Source: Legionella quateirensis
Lineage (GTDB): Bacteria; Pseudomonadota; Gammaproteobacteria; Legionellales; Legionellaceae
Assembly: GCF_001467955.1 (NCBI RefSeq)
Contig: NZ_LNYR01000022.1
Span: 15,632 to 79,631 of the forward strand
Direction of reading: 5' to 3'
DNA: 64,000 nucleotides
Shown one piece after another: positions 10,098 to 19,130 of the stretch; positions within the stretch are counted from its first letter, which is position 1; each line of letters opens with the position of its first letter. The notes under the pieces were generated by a model. That model did not search any database and was not told the DNA's origin. It worked only from the letters and a program-made list of their open reading frames with translations. The translations under genes were made by a program, and so were the position numbers.

Positions 10098-10655
10098 TTA
10101 AACCAGGATCCCTGAGGATAGAGCGCCCAGTTGTTTTTTATCAGGGTTATGAATACCTACAGCAGCAACTGCGGGCAGATTAAGGAAATGTTCTGCTTCT
10201 TCCCACTCTATTTCAGCTGGAAATAAATGAAGGTTAGGTAAACATTTATTTAACAGAGTGCAAAAAGCTAAACTTGCTGGAAAAGGACAGACTTGTTGGT
10301 AGCCCAGATGTAATGCCGCCATGGCTTCGGAAATAGTTGCCACACCTGGCAGATAGTTCATTGAATACACGTTCGCAGTTTGTGCAATTGCAGGTAAAAA
10401 ACCAGGGCTTGAGGCAAAATGAACGCCTGCGTTATAACATTGTTCCAGTTGTTGCGTGTTAATTATGCCGCAAGCACCTATTTTGATCGTAGGGCATTGT
10501 TTAATAATCTGAGTTAATAACTGCGGATCTGTAGAGTTAATTTCAATCGTTGTAAAACCGGCTTCTTTTATCTGTTCTACTCGCTCAAATAATAAATTAT
10601 CAACATCCAGTGATACAATAACAGGCTGGTTTACCATTAATTTATCGATGATCAT
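10098..10655 (-). CDS. KDPG-aldolase-like protein lacking the catalytic lysine
   Basis: A 185-residue TIM-barrel-type protein related to 2-keto-3-deoxy-6-phosphogluconate aldolase (Eda). The family pattern is visible as IGACGIINTQQLEQCYNAGV, then FASSPGF, then LPGVATISEAMAALHLGY. The Schiff-base lysine of Eda, in K-x-FPA, is replaced by Cys123 (VCPFPA), and the basic residue after the active-site Glu38 is Asn/Ser. As read, the protein should not work as a classical aldolase. It may be an inactive or repurposed paralogue. It stands alone on the minus strand. Confidence 0.65.
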   Translation of the reverse strand: MIIDKLMVNQPVIVSLDVDNLLFERVEQIKEAGFTTIEINSTDPQLLTQIIKQCPTIKIGACGIINTQQLEQCYNAGVHFASSPGFLPAIAQTANVYSMNYLPGVATISEAMAALHLGYQQVCPFPASLAFCTLLNKCLPNLHLFPAEIEWEEAEHFLNLPAVAAVGIHNPDKKQLGALSSGILV

Positions 10656-10796
10656 GTTTTATTTCCGCAAGTGCTGCATTATTTTTCAATGTTAGAAGAC
10701 TTGATTTAAGTTGGCAAGTAAATTGACCATAAAAATGGTTGGAACAACTTATAAAGTGTTTAATTTGGGGATCTGTTCAATTAAATCGTACTAACA

Positions 10797-10837
10797 GAAT
10801 AACCCGCTACAAGCCTGGATGCTTGGAGCGGGTTATT
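10797..10837 (-). terminator. Hairpin downstream of the coiled-coil protein gene
   Basis: ATAACCCGCT and AGCGGGTTAT pair across an 18-nt loop that itself can fold (AAGC/GCTT). The structure ends 11 bp beyond the stop codon of the minus-strand gene at 10848. It lacks a strong T-run, so termination strength is uncertain. Confidence 0.55.
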
Positions 10838-10847
10838 GCAATAGATA

Positions 10848-12653
10848 TTACTTAGGACTGGTGCTCAAAGGTGTTGGTGATGAATATTGTTCTTCTTCCT
10901 CTTTTGCCACTTCTTGCGTACTTTCCTTTGAGCTTGTTTGTTTCATTTCGTTCTTTTTATCATCATTTAATTGCATCAATTCTGAAGGGTTTTTAAGGTT
11001 GGTTACTGATTCTTTTGTTGCATCAACACCAAATCGTTCCATATTTTTAAGCATGGACTGCATGGTCTGGAAGGGAATATTTCCTGTTCTCGGCATATTA
11101 ACAAACATCATTTGTAAATAGGCATTTGCTGCAGTTTTGTTGTTTGCAGGAGCTAGACTTGCCAGATTAAACAAATCTTCACGTGAGATCTCTTTTGCTT
11201 GTTGCAATTCTGCCATACGGTTTTTGTAAAGATCTATAGGTGATGCCTGACTGGATTTTGGAGTAGCAACACTTCCTCCTGACTTAGGTGTAGGTACAGG
11301 AGTAGGTACTGGTGATGAAGGGAGTTGCCCCATTGATACAGTGGATTGATTCGTCTGATTCGCTTGATTTGCTTGATTCAGCAAATTGCCACGGACTGCC
11401 GTAAGTTGGGAAATCTCGTTATTAATTAATGTTTTTTGAGCCTGGGTTTCTTGTTTCAGTGCTACGACTTCTTGAACCCGTTGACTGTGAAAGTCATTTT
11501 CGAGTCCTTTATTATGCTGGATTAATTTTTTGACTGACATCGCATCGGGATTTTGTTTTATAGCTTCGTAGCCTTTACGAGCTGCAGCTTTTGCTTCGGG
11601 ATCCTCTTTTATTTTTTCCCAATCATCTGTTGATTTTATAAGATGCAGCTGACCATTTTCATCTTTAACCAGTTTTTGATTGGCGTTTAATGTTAACTCT
11701 GCTTCTTTAGGTGAACTGACTGTATCTCCATCTGCATTCACATAATATTTCTCGTTTCGATGTACATCAAGCATGTCATTGTAGGCACCAACCTGAGAGG
11801 ATAGACCCTTCCAAACTTCCCTTAAAGCATAAGCTTCCTCATCTCTATCCATTTCAATTAATTTTTGAATTTCGTCATCTAGTGCAATTGCTTGAGCGTC
11901 CAGATCTATTAATTTTTGTTGGATTTCTTCTGGAGATAAATCAGGGTTGTCATCCAGTGACTGTTCAAATATATTCATATTGTAATCGAATATATTATAT
12001 TTCTCTTCCATAAGAGATTTTTCAGCTTCTAATTGTTCCATTTTTTGATCAAGGACTTTTTCTTTGGCTTCAATTTTCTCTAATGCGGAAGAATAATTGG
12101 CCAAGCTAGTATCAACACTTTTAATGGATTTATCAATGGCTGCGCTTTTAGTTTCAGGGACTGGGGTTTTTGCTCGCTCTATAGCTTGTTCATTTTGCTG
12201 CATTACTATTTCTTTGATTTTATCTGAAGCGTGTGCTTTCTTATCCAGAAACCATAGAAACAATAGTGCTTGTATCCTGCTCATTAAGAGTCGTTGTTGT
12301 TGTTGTTCAAATTGTCGTTCTTCTTCAATTGCTTTTTCCAGAGCGATTTCAGCGCCTATCTCTCCAATAACCGCCTCTCCAGCAGGGGAATGTAGAAATT
12401 TCTTTACATCTTCCGGAGTTTTTAATCCAAAACGACCAAGATTTATTGTTGGTCTGTAATCTTCATTGGATGTTGCATCTTTTGCAAAAATAGAGTCAAC
12501 CCATGCGTCTAATGATTGAGGTGCTTTACCGAATAGATTTTCTGATAGCGGACTGGGTACATTTGATGGACTAGTGCTTAAACCAGCCATGTTAGTTTGT
12601 TCAACAATTTTTTTTTCAACTTCAAATGTGTTTGATTGTTTATCAATAGCCAT
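10848..12653 (-). CDS. LidA-like coiled-coil protein, candidate Dot/Icm effector
   Basis: A 601-residue, Gln/Glu/Lys-rich protein. Residues about 45-110 contain RPTINLGRFGLKTPEDV and FLHSPAGEAV, followed by IALEKAIEEERQFEQQQQ; this arrangement recalls the N-terminus of the Rab-binding Legionella effector LidA, though I cannot align it here. Long coiled coils follow (about 170-330 and 380-430), then a Pro/Thr/Ser linker with VPTPVPTP. The C-terminus KEEEEQYSSPTPLSTSPK is a textbook E-block type Dot/Icm signal. The start is supported by AAGGA 8 nt upstream. A Rab/vesicle-traffic role is inference. The next gene upstream on this strand is another orphan effector-like gene. Confidence 0.7.
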   Translation of the reverse strand: MAIDKQSNTFEVEKKIVEQTNMAGLSTSPSNVPSPLSENLFGKAPQSLDAWVDSIFAKDATSNEDYRPTINLGRFGLKTPEDVKKFLHSPAGEAVIGEIGAEIALEKAIEEERQFEQQQQRLLMSRIQALLFLWFLDKKAHASDKIKEIVMQQNEQAIERAKTPVPETKSAAIDKSIKSVDTSLANYSSALEKIEAKEKVLDQKMEQLEAEKSLMEEKYNIFDYNMNIFEQSLDDNPDLSPEEIQQKLIDLDAQAIALDDEIQKLIEMDRDEEAYALREVWKGLSSQVGAYNDMLDVHRNEKYYVNADGDTVSSPKEAELTLNANQKLVKDENGQLHLIKSTDDWEKIKEDPEAKAAARKGYEAIKQNPDAMSVKKLIQHNKGLENDFHSQRVQEVVALKQETQAQKTLINNEISQLTAVRGNLLNQANQANQTNQSTVSMGQLPSSPVPTPVPTPKSGGSVATPKSSQASPIDLYKNRMAELQQAKEISREDLFNLASLAPANNKTAANAYLQMMFVNMPRTGNIPFQTMQSMLKNMERFGVDATKESVTNLKNPSELMQLNDDKKNEMKQTSSKESTQEVAKEEEEQYSSPTPLSTSPK

Positions 12654-12890
12654 AAATATGATCCTTTTTACACCCAGTTATGTTAATTATACACAAATAT
12701 GAACAAATAAGCATCAGTTTTCTACGGAATCTGCTTAGTGTCAACGTACTGGCAGCCATTTTTGCCTTGGTATAATGCGGTTTGATAAAGGCAATTGTTC
12801 TATCATTCATTTTTGATACTTAATCTTAGGTATAACGTATTGATTTTGCAAATAAATGTGATGAAGCATACATAACAATCATTATGCTTC

Positions 12891-15800
12891 TTATATATTC
12901 ATCATGGGTTGTTCCTGATTTTCGTTTTGATTCTTGTGTTCTGATTGACGAAATAAATTGGAGTAAGCCGGCTGAGAATCGGGAATTTCTGCTGGAGTGT
13001 TCTGTTGTCCACTGTCGAGCAGATTACGTATTAAACAATGACTTTCTGTATGAGGGACTAATTCTGAACGTCTTGGTTCACTGGAATAGTATTGTTGGTC
13101 ATTCAGAATTGTATGTAAAAGAATATCTTCCTCATGAAATGCCCAACTGAATAAGTTACTACGGGTGATTTCTATTTGGGATAGAGCATACTGCTTAGCT
13201 TCTCCAGCTGTGTTATCCAACCAATTGCATAGCTCCGTAAGAATGGTAGCGCTGATTGAAAATACCATGCCAATTGAGTTATCCCAATAAGTTCCAATCT
13301 CACTTAAAACAGTACCTGTTGAATAGGCCAGTATTCGACTGATTGGATTAATAATGGTTAAAGAGATACGTAACCCCAATGAAAATGCATCAAGAAAAGG
13401 CAGAATGAGTATATTCTTGATGAGCTGAAGTGGTGGTATAAAAAGTACTCGTAAAGCATTGATACCTATATTAATGATCAGGGTATCGGAACAATGCTTT
13501 ATTGGAAAGCTGAAGCCATAAAGTCGTGAAAATTGAAATTCGGCAATAAAATTATTTAGGGAAGGTCTTTCTGCAATTTCAATTAGTAACCGTCCTATAG
13601 CCCCAATATTTCCGAGAGTTGCGCATAATTTACGTATTATATTGGTTATCCCTCTGAATGGTACATGAATTAACAATGCACTTCCTTCAATTAAGGGAAC
13701 CGTCAGAATCGCAAGGAAGAAATCAGTAATGGCAGCAGTAAAGTGTTTTCCTGATCGAAGAATTTGGGCGCCGCTCTTTTTCAGGCCATTGATAAATCCG
13801 TTGTTATAGCCGTAAAAATACCATTCGACAAAAGGTGCTAAACCTATTTTTGCAAGAGTAATAATGTTTTTACAAATCCATTTACAGGTACCTAATAACC
13901 AATCATCTCCGGGATGCATAATCGTATCATACAGTGCAGCTCCGCCTTTACCACCCAGTGCTGCATAATTGGTATAAGGAAAATCGCCCATTTCATTTTG
14001 TAATGAAGGGATTGCTTTGGTTAAGCCATAGCCAAGACTAAGCGCTAAAGCAGCTATAATGGCGATTTCACCCGGATCTTCCTTGAGAATTGAAACGGCT
14101 TCGACAAAGAATTTATCCAGATTACCAACGGTAATCATCCCTTGCCATAAAGTAACCGAGGCTGAAATAGCTTCGGATATGGTGCCATGGTTCATTAATC
14201 GTGCCAGTTTCTGAGTGGGTTCAATTCCTGATATCAGGCCACTTAAATAGAGTTTGGTTAAAACGGATTCCAAGGCTTTGGGAGCGAGTACCGCACCTGC
14301 ACCATATAAATAAGCAGCCATGGCCAGAGTGCCCACCATGGGATTTCGTTCACTGGTATCAATGAAAAAACTGCCCAGATGCCTCAATACTCCTAAAATT
14401 CGGTGCAGAGGATTATCATAGGGGGGTGGGCTGGGCGGATGATTTGCGCGAGCGATAACATAAGGAGAACTGCTGATTTGTTCTTTAATAAATTCTTCCA
14501 GGGTTTGGCCATTGGCTAGTAAGCCTTTATTTTCAAGCGCATCGTGGAGAGAGCTTCGTTTTAGAACTGCTGATCGAGGTTTGGTTTCCTGAGGTACGGT
14601 TTCCTGTTTTTGCGTATGAGTCGCATGGACATGACCCATAAAATCTTCATGTAAATCATGAATTATAAAATGGCTCAGCCGTTCATAGAAATTTTGGAAG
14701 AAGGTTGGAATACGTGAAATAAATCCTTGTATTCTTAAACTGAGACGTTCAGGTAAATAGAGATGACGTTTGCTCACCTGACTTAGAGTATAGAGATCCT
14801 GTCCTTCCGGAAGAGGGTAGAACTGTGCGTCTTTTATGAAATAATTCAGAGCCAACAGTTTGTTTTCCAGGCGCAGGATGATTTGATTTTTTTGAGCTAC
14901 AATCACCCAATTGCCATTGGGGAGTTCGCCAAGGTACTTTTTTGCTTTTCTGAGCGATTTTGCCTGAATTGGTTCAAATGAACTGTTTGTTAAATGGAAT
15001 ACTAATTCGTTTAAACTGGAATATCCCTGTTGGGGTAGCCCTTTAAGGGTATAGTAAGGCTTTATTTTAGTTATTGTAACTCCATCGGGTCTTTGTTTTA
15101 TTTTCGTCCTATGGGTTGGTTTTTCTTCTATTGATAAATAATTTAACCAATCCTGGCCATCATTCCATAGGGAGCGTAGAAACATTTCAAATTTTGAGAA
15201 TCGGTTTGCTGGTACGTCGTTAAGATGAGATGCTGGTATCAAATTATAATGGGTGCAAATGACCCTCAAGGCATCATCAAGATCACGATTATCATGTCCA
15301 ATATGCAGTTCGCTGTCCCAGATAAAACAAAGAGGTTTTTGTCTGGAGTCGAGGGTTTTGTGGATTTTAGAAAAATCCATTTGATCTTGACGTGAGACCG
15401 AAAAAACACGATTGAATTGATGGCGTTGCGCTGCAATGTGTGCGTCATAAAGTAAATAACCTAAAGATCCTTCAGAGATTACTGGATTGTTAGAAACTCT
15501 TCGGTTGCCATCTTCGCATGTTTTTATGATAGCCAGAATTGTTCTTCTTAATTGCTCCTGTCCAGTGGAATCACGGGCTTTTATGTGACGTTCCTCTCTG
15601 AGCAGAGTGCTTAATGAGCTGATGCATTCATTGACTAATCGCAATTTGGTCTGTTGTTCAGGACTAAGCGATTGTTTATAACTTTCTGAACGAATTCGGT
15701 AGCGATGAATTTTACTTATAATATTAGCAACCAGAGAAGAGGGGCGGTCACCTGGAAGCAATTTTAACAGGTCCGTACTATGAGTAAACAGCATCAATTG

Positions 15801-16097
15801 CACTGTTTTTTTATTATGATTGGCTATGAGTCGAAGTCTGTCTCCATCCTGAAGGAGATACTCCATAGTGTAATTTCCATAAAGTACAGTACCTGCCTCA
15901 TGACTGAACGCATTGCCAGTTATCGTAGGCATTTCTTTATGGTTGTAGGGTTTTATACGTAATGGAACAATTACTTGTGTATGACCATCCGTAGTCAGGA
16001 ACTCAGGCATAAAATCCGTATTTTGCACATATCGTATACAGATTAATGGGTTTTGAGGGAAAATAGCAAGTAGAAAAGCTACAATTTTTATTTCCAC
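12891..16097 (-). CDS. Large protein of unknown function with hydrophobic C-terminal half, candidate effector
   Basis: About 1068 residues if the GTG at 16097 is used; an AAGG overlaps that codon. An ATG at 16010 (MPEFLTTDG) is an alternative that would remove 29 residues of hydrophobic, signal-like sequence. Residues 1-560 are soluble-looking. A Pro-rich stretch (HPPSPPPYDN) lies near 570, then residues about 590-990 contain many amphipathic or hydrophobic segments (for example VGTLAMAAYLYGAGAVLAP). The tail is Gln/Asn/Glu-rich (EHKNQNENQEQ). I recognise no family. Size, composition and context beside the LidA-like gene suggest a Legionella-restricted, possibly membrane-inserting effector. 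Confidence 0.65.
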   Translation of the reverse strand: MEIKIVAFLLAIFPQNPLICIRYVQNTDFMPEFLTTDGHTQVIVPLRIKPYNHKEMPTITGNAFSHEAGTVLYGNYTMEYLLQDGDRLRLIANHNKKTVQLMLFTHSTDLLKLLPGDRPSSLVANIISKIHRYRIRSESYKQSLSPEQQTKLRLVNECISSLSTLLREERHIKARDSTGQEQLRRTILAIIKTCEDGNRRVSNNPVISEGSLGYLLYDAHIAAQRHQFNRVFSVSRQDQMDFSKIHKTLDSRQKPLCFIWDSELHIGHDNRDLDDALRVICTHYNLIPASHLNDVPANRFSKFEMFLRSLWNDGQDWLNYLSIEEKPTHRTKIKQRPDGVTITKIKPYYTLKGLPQQGYSSLNELVFHLTNSSFEPIQAKSLRKAKKYLGELPNGNWVIVAQKNQIILRLENKLLALNYFIKDAQFYPLPEGQDLYTLSQVSKRHLYLPERLSLRIQGFISRIPTFFQNFYERLSHFIIHDLHEDFMGHVHATHTQKQETVPQETKPRSAVLKRSSLHDALENKGLLANGQTLEEFIKEQISSSPYVIARANHPPSPPPYDNPLHRILGVLRHLGSFFIDTSERNPMVGTLAMAAYLYGAGAVLAPKALESVLTKLYLSGLISGIEPTQKLARLMNHGTISEAISASVTLWQGMITVGNLDKFFVEAVSILKEDPGEIAIIAALALSLGYGLTKAIPSLQNEMGDFPYTNYAALGGKGGAALYDTIMHPGDDWLLGTCKWICKNIITLAKIGLAPFVEWYFYGYNNGFINGLKKSGAQILRSGKHFTAAITDFFLAILTVPLIEGSALLIHVPFRGITNIIRKLCATLGNIGAIGRLLIEIAERPSLNNFIAEFQFSRLYGFSFPIKHCSDTLIINIGINALRVLFIPPLQLIKNILILPFLDAFSLGLRISLTIINPISRILAYSTGTVLSEIGTYWDNSIGMVFSISATILTELCNWLDNTAGEAKQYALSQIEITRSNLFSWAFHEEDILLHTILNDQQYYSSEPRRSELVPHTESHCLIRNLLDSGQQNTPAEIPDSQPAYSNLFRQSEHKNQNENQEQPMMNI

Positions 16098-16186
16098 CTT
16101 ATATACTTGGATCTACGGTGTTAAAAGCTGGATGTTTTACAGCTCGACTGCTAAAATGATTTAAAAATAAACAGGAACCAATTTGA

Positions 16187-17074
16187 ATGGCTAGTTATTG
16201 TGGATATATCGCTTTGGTCGGAAGACCTAATGTAGGCAAATCAACCTTGCTTAATCGTATTTTGCAACAAAAATTAAGTATTACTTCTAAAAAACCACAA
16301 ACAACGCGTCATAGTATTTTGGGAATTCGCTCCGAGGGCGAGTATCAATTCGTTTATGTCGACACGCCAGGAATTCATCAGGGTAACAAAAAAGCGATGA
16401 ATCGCCTGATGAATAAAACAGCCATTAGTGTGTTACGAGATGTTGATGTAGTTGCTTTCCTGGTGGATGGAACTCATTGGGAAGAAGAAGATGAGTATGT
16501 TCTTGGCTTGATAAAGCAGGCACAGGTTCCTTGTATTCTTGTAATTAATAAAGTAGATAAAATTAGTGAAAAAGATCAGCTGCTGCCCTGGATTGAACAC
16601 ATGAGTCAGCGCCATGATTTTGCCGCAATCATTCCTCTATCGGCTAAAACAGGGGTGCAGGTTGAGGAATTAGAGACCCGTTTAATTCCCTTTTTACCTG
16701 AAGGCCCTCATTTATTTCCCGATGATCAATTTACGGATAGATCAATTAAATTTTTATGCGCAGAGTTGTTGCGGGAAAAAATATTTCGCTTCTGCGGTCA
16801 GGAGATACCGTATTCGGTTTCTGTGGAAATTGAATCTTATAAAGATGAAGGCAATCTGGTTCGTATCCATGCCTTGATTTGGGTTGAAAAAGACAATCAC
16901 AAACGCATGGTGATTGGAGATAAGGGTCAAAAATTAAAAGAAATGGCGACGAGCGCCCGTTTGGATATGGAAAAAATGCTTGATAAAAAAGTATTTTTAC
17001 AATGCTGGTGTAAAGTAAAGTCCGGTTGGGCTGATGACGAGCGTATGCTAAAACAATTGGGCTATGACAACTAA
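16187..17074 (+). CDS. era: GTPase Era
   Basis: Essential GTPase that binds 16S rRNA and checks 30S subunit maturation. The G domain shows G1 GRPNVGKST (residues 12-20), G3 DTPG (59-62) and G4 NKVDK (about 124-128). The C-terminal KH domain carries the GDKGQKLKEMATSAR signature. Length 295 is normal. It overlaps recO by 11 nt. In most gammaproteobacteria lepB-rnc lies directly upstream; here a divergent orphan gene does. Confidence 0.97.
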   Translation: MASYCGYIALVGRPNVGKSTLLNRILQQKLSITSKKPQTTRHSILGIRSEGEYQFVYVDTPGIHQGNKKAMNRLMNKTAISVLRDVDVVAFLVDGTHWEEEDEYVLGLIKQAQVPCILVINKVDKISEKDQLLPWIEHMSQRHDFAAIIPLSAKTGVQVEELETRLIPFLPEGPHLFPDDQFTDRSIKFLCAELLREKIFRFCGQEIPYSVSVEIESYKDEGNLVRIHALIWVEKDNHKRMVIGDKGQKLKEMATSARLDMEKMLDKKVFLQCWCKVKSGWADDERMLKQLGYDN

Positions 17075-17750
17075 ATCTCTGCAGGCATGGGTTATTCATA
17101 AACAATGGTCTGGAGATACCAGTGCCAGAGTGAATTTTTTTTCTCGTGAGTCAGGACTGGTTAATTGTCTCTGCAAGGGGGGTAGAACCCCTAAAAAACA
17201 ATCTTTGTTACAGCCATTCACTCCCTTATGGATTAGTGTTGATGAACGCCATGATCGGTATTATGCCCGTTCTATGGAAAGCATTTCTCCCATGTTACAT
17301 CTTGAAGGTAATTCTCTTTTTTCCGGTTTATACATTAATGAACTGTTGTATCACGCTTTGCGTCCAATATATCCAGATGCAGAGCTATTTGATGCTTATT
17401 TAATGACATTAAATGGATTGGCATCGACAGATAATCGATTGCTGATCGAATCCATTTTACGCCGTTTTGAATGGGCTTTGCTTAACTCTTGCGGTCATTC
17501 CTTTTCATGGATTGATGAGGCGCGAACCGGGGATCTGGTTCGCGCCGATCAGTGTTATCAATTTATTGCCGGTGAAGGATTTGTTGCTTCTGATAAAGGT
17601 ATTCCAGGTGAGCATATTCTTGCTTTGGCGGAAGATAAACTGGATGAAGCATCCTATCTAAAATCAGCGAAGCTTATTATGCGTCAGGCAATAGATCATC
17701 TTTTAGGCGGGCGTGAAATTAAGGCAAGGGCTTTATACAGCAGCAGTTAA
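17064..17750 (+). CDS. recO: DNA repair protein RecO
   Basis: RecO loads RecA onto SSB-coated single-stranded DNA together with RecR. The 228-residue protein has the N-terminal OB-fold pattern (AWVIHKQWSGDTSARVNFFS, then VNCLCKGGR) and a helical C-terminal domain. The start lies inside the end of era, so translation is coupled. In the usual gene order pdxJ follows directly; here a 633-bp repeat-rich gap separates recO from pdxJ. Confidence 0.93.
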   Translation: MTTKSLQAWVIHKQWSGDTSARVNFFSRESGLVNCLCKGGRTPKKQSLLQPFTPLWISVDERHDRYYARSMESISPMLHLEGNSLFSGLYINELLYHALRPIYPDAELFDAYLMTLNGLASTDNRLLIESILRRFEWALLNSCGHSFSWIDEARTGDLVRADQCYQFIAGEGFVASDKGIPGEHILALAEDKLDEASYLKSAKLIMRQAIDHLLGGREIKARALYSSS

Positions 17751-17787
17751 TCAATATTCATATGCAAAGGCGTTAAGTTAAGCCTGA

Positions 17788-17876
17788 GTAGCCTGTATTA
17801 GCAAAGCGTAATACAGGATTGAAGAGGCAACAAGCTCGATTGTTTCCCCGTATTACGCTTTGCTAATACGGGCTAC
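17788..17876. repeat. GTAGCC palindromic dispersed repeat, copy 1
   Basis: GTAGCCTGTATTAGCAAAGC...AATACAGG (17788-17817) is inverted as CCCGTATTACGC...GGGCTAC (17847-17876). The same 89-bp element occurs twice more in the window, at 40442-40530 and 40721-40809. It contains no coding potential and resembles a REP/MITE-type non-autonomous repeat. It lies downstream of recO, where it could also end transcription. Confidence 0.85.
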
Positions 17877-17939
17877 GAAAAGAGTTTATCTATATGAAAT
17901 AATTCTTAATTTAACGCTATTGCATTCAGATGCTGACCC

Positions 17940-18288
17940 AAATGGCACTTACTTAAGAGATTTTTAGCTAAATTTTATTCATTTCGAATTACCGCGGCTT
18001 GACCACGGTACCCAGAGATCTAGGCACAGAGCGAGATTTCTAGATATCGAGGTCAAGCCCTGAACGATCCTCACTTTTTTATACGTCATCCTCGCGAAGG
18101 CGGGGATCCACGCAACAATGTGGCATTGTGCTAAATTTTAGAATGGATCCCCGCCTACGCGAGGATGACGATCTTATAAAAATTGCAAATTAAGATTAAT
18201 TAATGTGCAATTTTAAAAAGTGAGGAACTCTCAGGGGCAAGCCGCGGTAATTCGAATCTTGGGCAAATCCCTTAAGTAAGTACCATTT
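17940..18288. mobile_element. MITE-like element with 11-bp flanking direct repeats
   Basis: The terminal inverted repeats are AAATGGCACTTACTTAAG at the left end and its near-complement CTTAAGTAAGTACCATTT at the right. A second inverted pair follows inside: TTCGAATTACCGCGGCTTG near 17983 and CAAGCCGCGGTAATTCGAA near 18237. The 349-bp element is flanked by exact copies of GATGCTGACCC (17929-17939 and 18289-18299), which look like a target-site duplication. There is no open frame of note. Together with the 17788-17876 repeat it fills the recO-pdxJ gap. Confidence 0.8.
18084..18170. repeat. Palindromic repeat nested inside the MITE-like element
   Basis: CGTCATCCTCGCGAAGGCGG at 18084 is inverted as CCGCCTACGCGAGGATGACG ending at 18170, with 27-bp arms (18084-18110 and 18144-18170) and one mismatch. 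This is a widespread GTCATCC-type intergenic palindrome. Its central position inside the outer inverted repeats suggests either nested insertion or carriage as internal cargo. Confidence 0.8.
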
Positions 18289-18383
18289 GATGCTGACCCC
18301 GGACAATTTTGACATGAAGCACATCAATAGCAGTTTGGAACGAAGTCTATTATACTTTCCATTTTAAGTTTTTGTGGTGCAGA

Positions 18384-19130
18384 ATGAATAAAGAGCTATT
18401 GTTAGGTGTTAATATCGATCATATTGCAACGTTACGTCAGGCCCGTGGAACACGTTACCCCGATCCAGTTCAGGCAGCTATGGATGCTGAGGAAGCAGGG
18501 GCTGATGGCATTACTTTGCATATGAGGGAAGATTTACGACATATTCAGGCTCGGGATGTTCGTTTAATTAAACAGGTATTACAAACCCGAATGAATCTTG
18601 AATTAGCAGTTACAGATGCTATGCTGGATTTTGCGGAAGAAATTTCACCAGAACATACTTGTTTAGTTCCGGAAAAACGTGAAGAATTAACTACAGAGGG
18701 TGGTCTCGATGTAGTGACTCATCAGAAGGCTGTAGAACATGCGGTTCGACGTTTGGAGCGAATTGGAAGTGAAGTGTCCTTGTTTATCGATCCGGACAAG
18801 AAACAAATAAAAGCGGCCGCTGAAATTGGCGCGCCTGTTATCGAGTTGCATACCGGATGTTATGCTGATGCAACTAATGTTGAACAGCAAAGTTATGAAC
18901 TGGAGCGAATCAAGCGGGCAGCAGAATATGCATCCAGTTTGAATCTTATTGTAAATGCAGGTCATGGGCTTCATTACCATAATGTGAAACCCATTGCCGC
19001 AATAAAAGAATTACTTGAACTTAACATTGGTCATGCCATTGTTTCCCGAGCCTTGTTTTGTGGGTTAAAGGAGGCAGTGCGGCACATGCGCCAACTAATG
19101 CAAGAAGCGAGACTTTATGTCAATGACTGA
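18384..19130 (+). CDS. pdxJ: Pyridoxine 5'-phosphate synthase
   Basis: PdxJ condenses 1-deoxy-D-xylulose 5-phosphate with 3-amino-1-hydroxyacetone 1-phosphate to give pyridoxine 5'-phosphate, the last ring-forming step of the DXP-dependent vitamin B6 pathway. Signature segments are [20 protein letters not shown] at the N-terminus, ELHTGCYA, and [10 protein letters not shown] near the C-terminus. The ATG at 18384 gives 248 residues and fits the family; the frame also has a TTG four codons upstream. The 3' end overlaps korA by 14 nt. Confidence 0.96.
   Translation: MNKELLLGVNIDHIATLRQARGTRYPDPVQAAMDAEEAGADGITLHMREDLRHIQARDVRLIKQVLQTRMNLELAVTDAMLDFAEEISPEHTCLVPEKREELTTEGGLDVVTHQKAVEHAVRRLERIGSEVSLFIDPDKKQIKAAAEIGAPVIELHTGCYADATNVEQQSYELERIKRAAEYASSLNLIVNAGHGLHYHNVKPIAAIKELLELNIGHAIVSRALFCGLKEAVRHMRQLMQEARLYVND

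Noticed and set aside
12884-13150. Plus-strand 88-residue frame at the end of the 1068-residue gene
   Set aside because: Fully antisense to a longer, better-supported gene; no recognisable protein.
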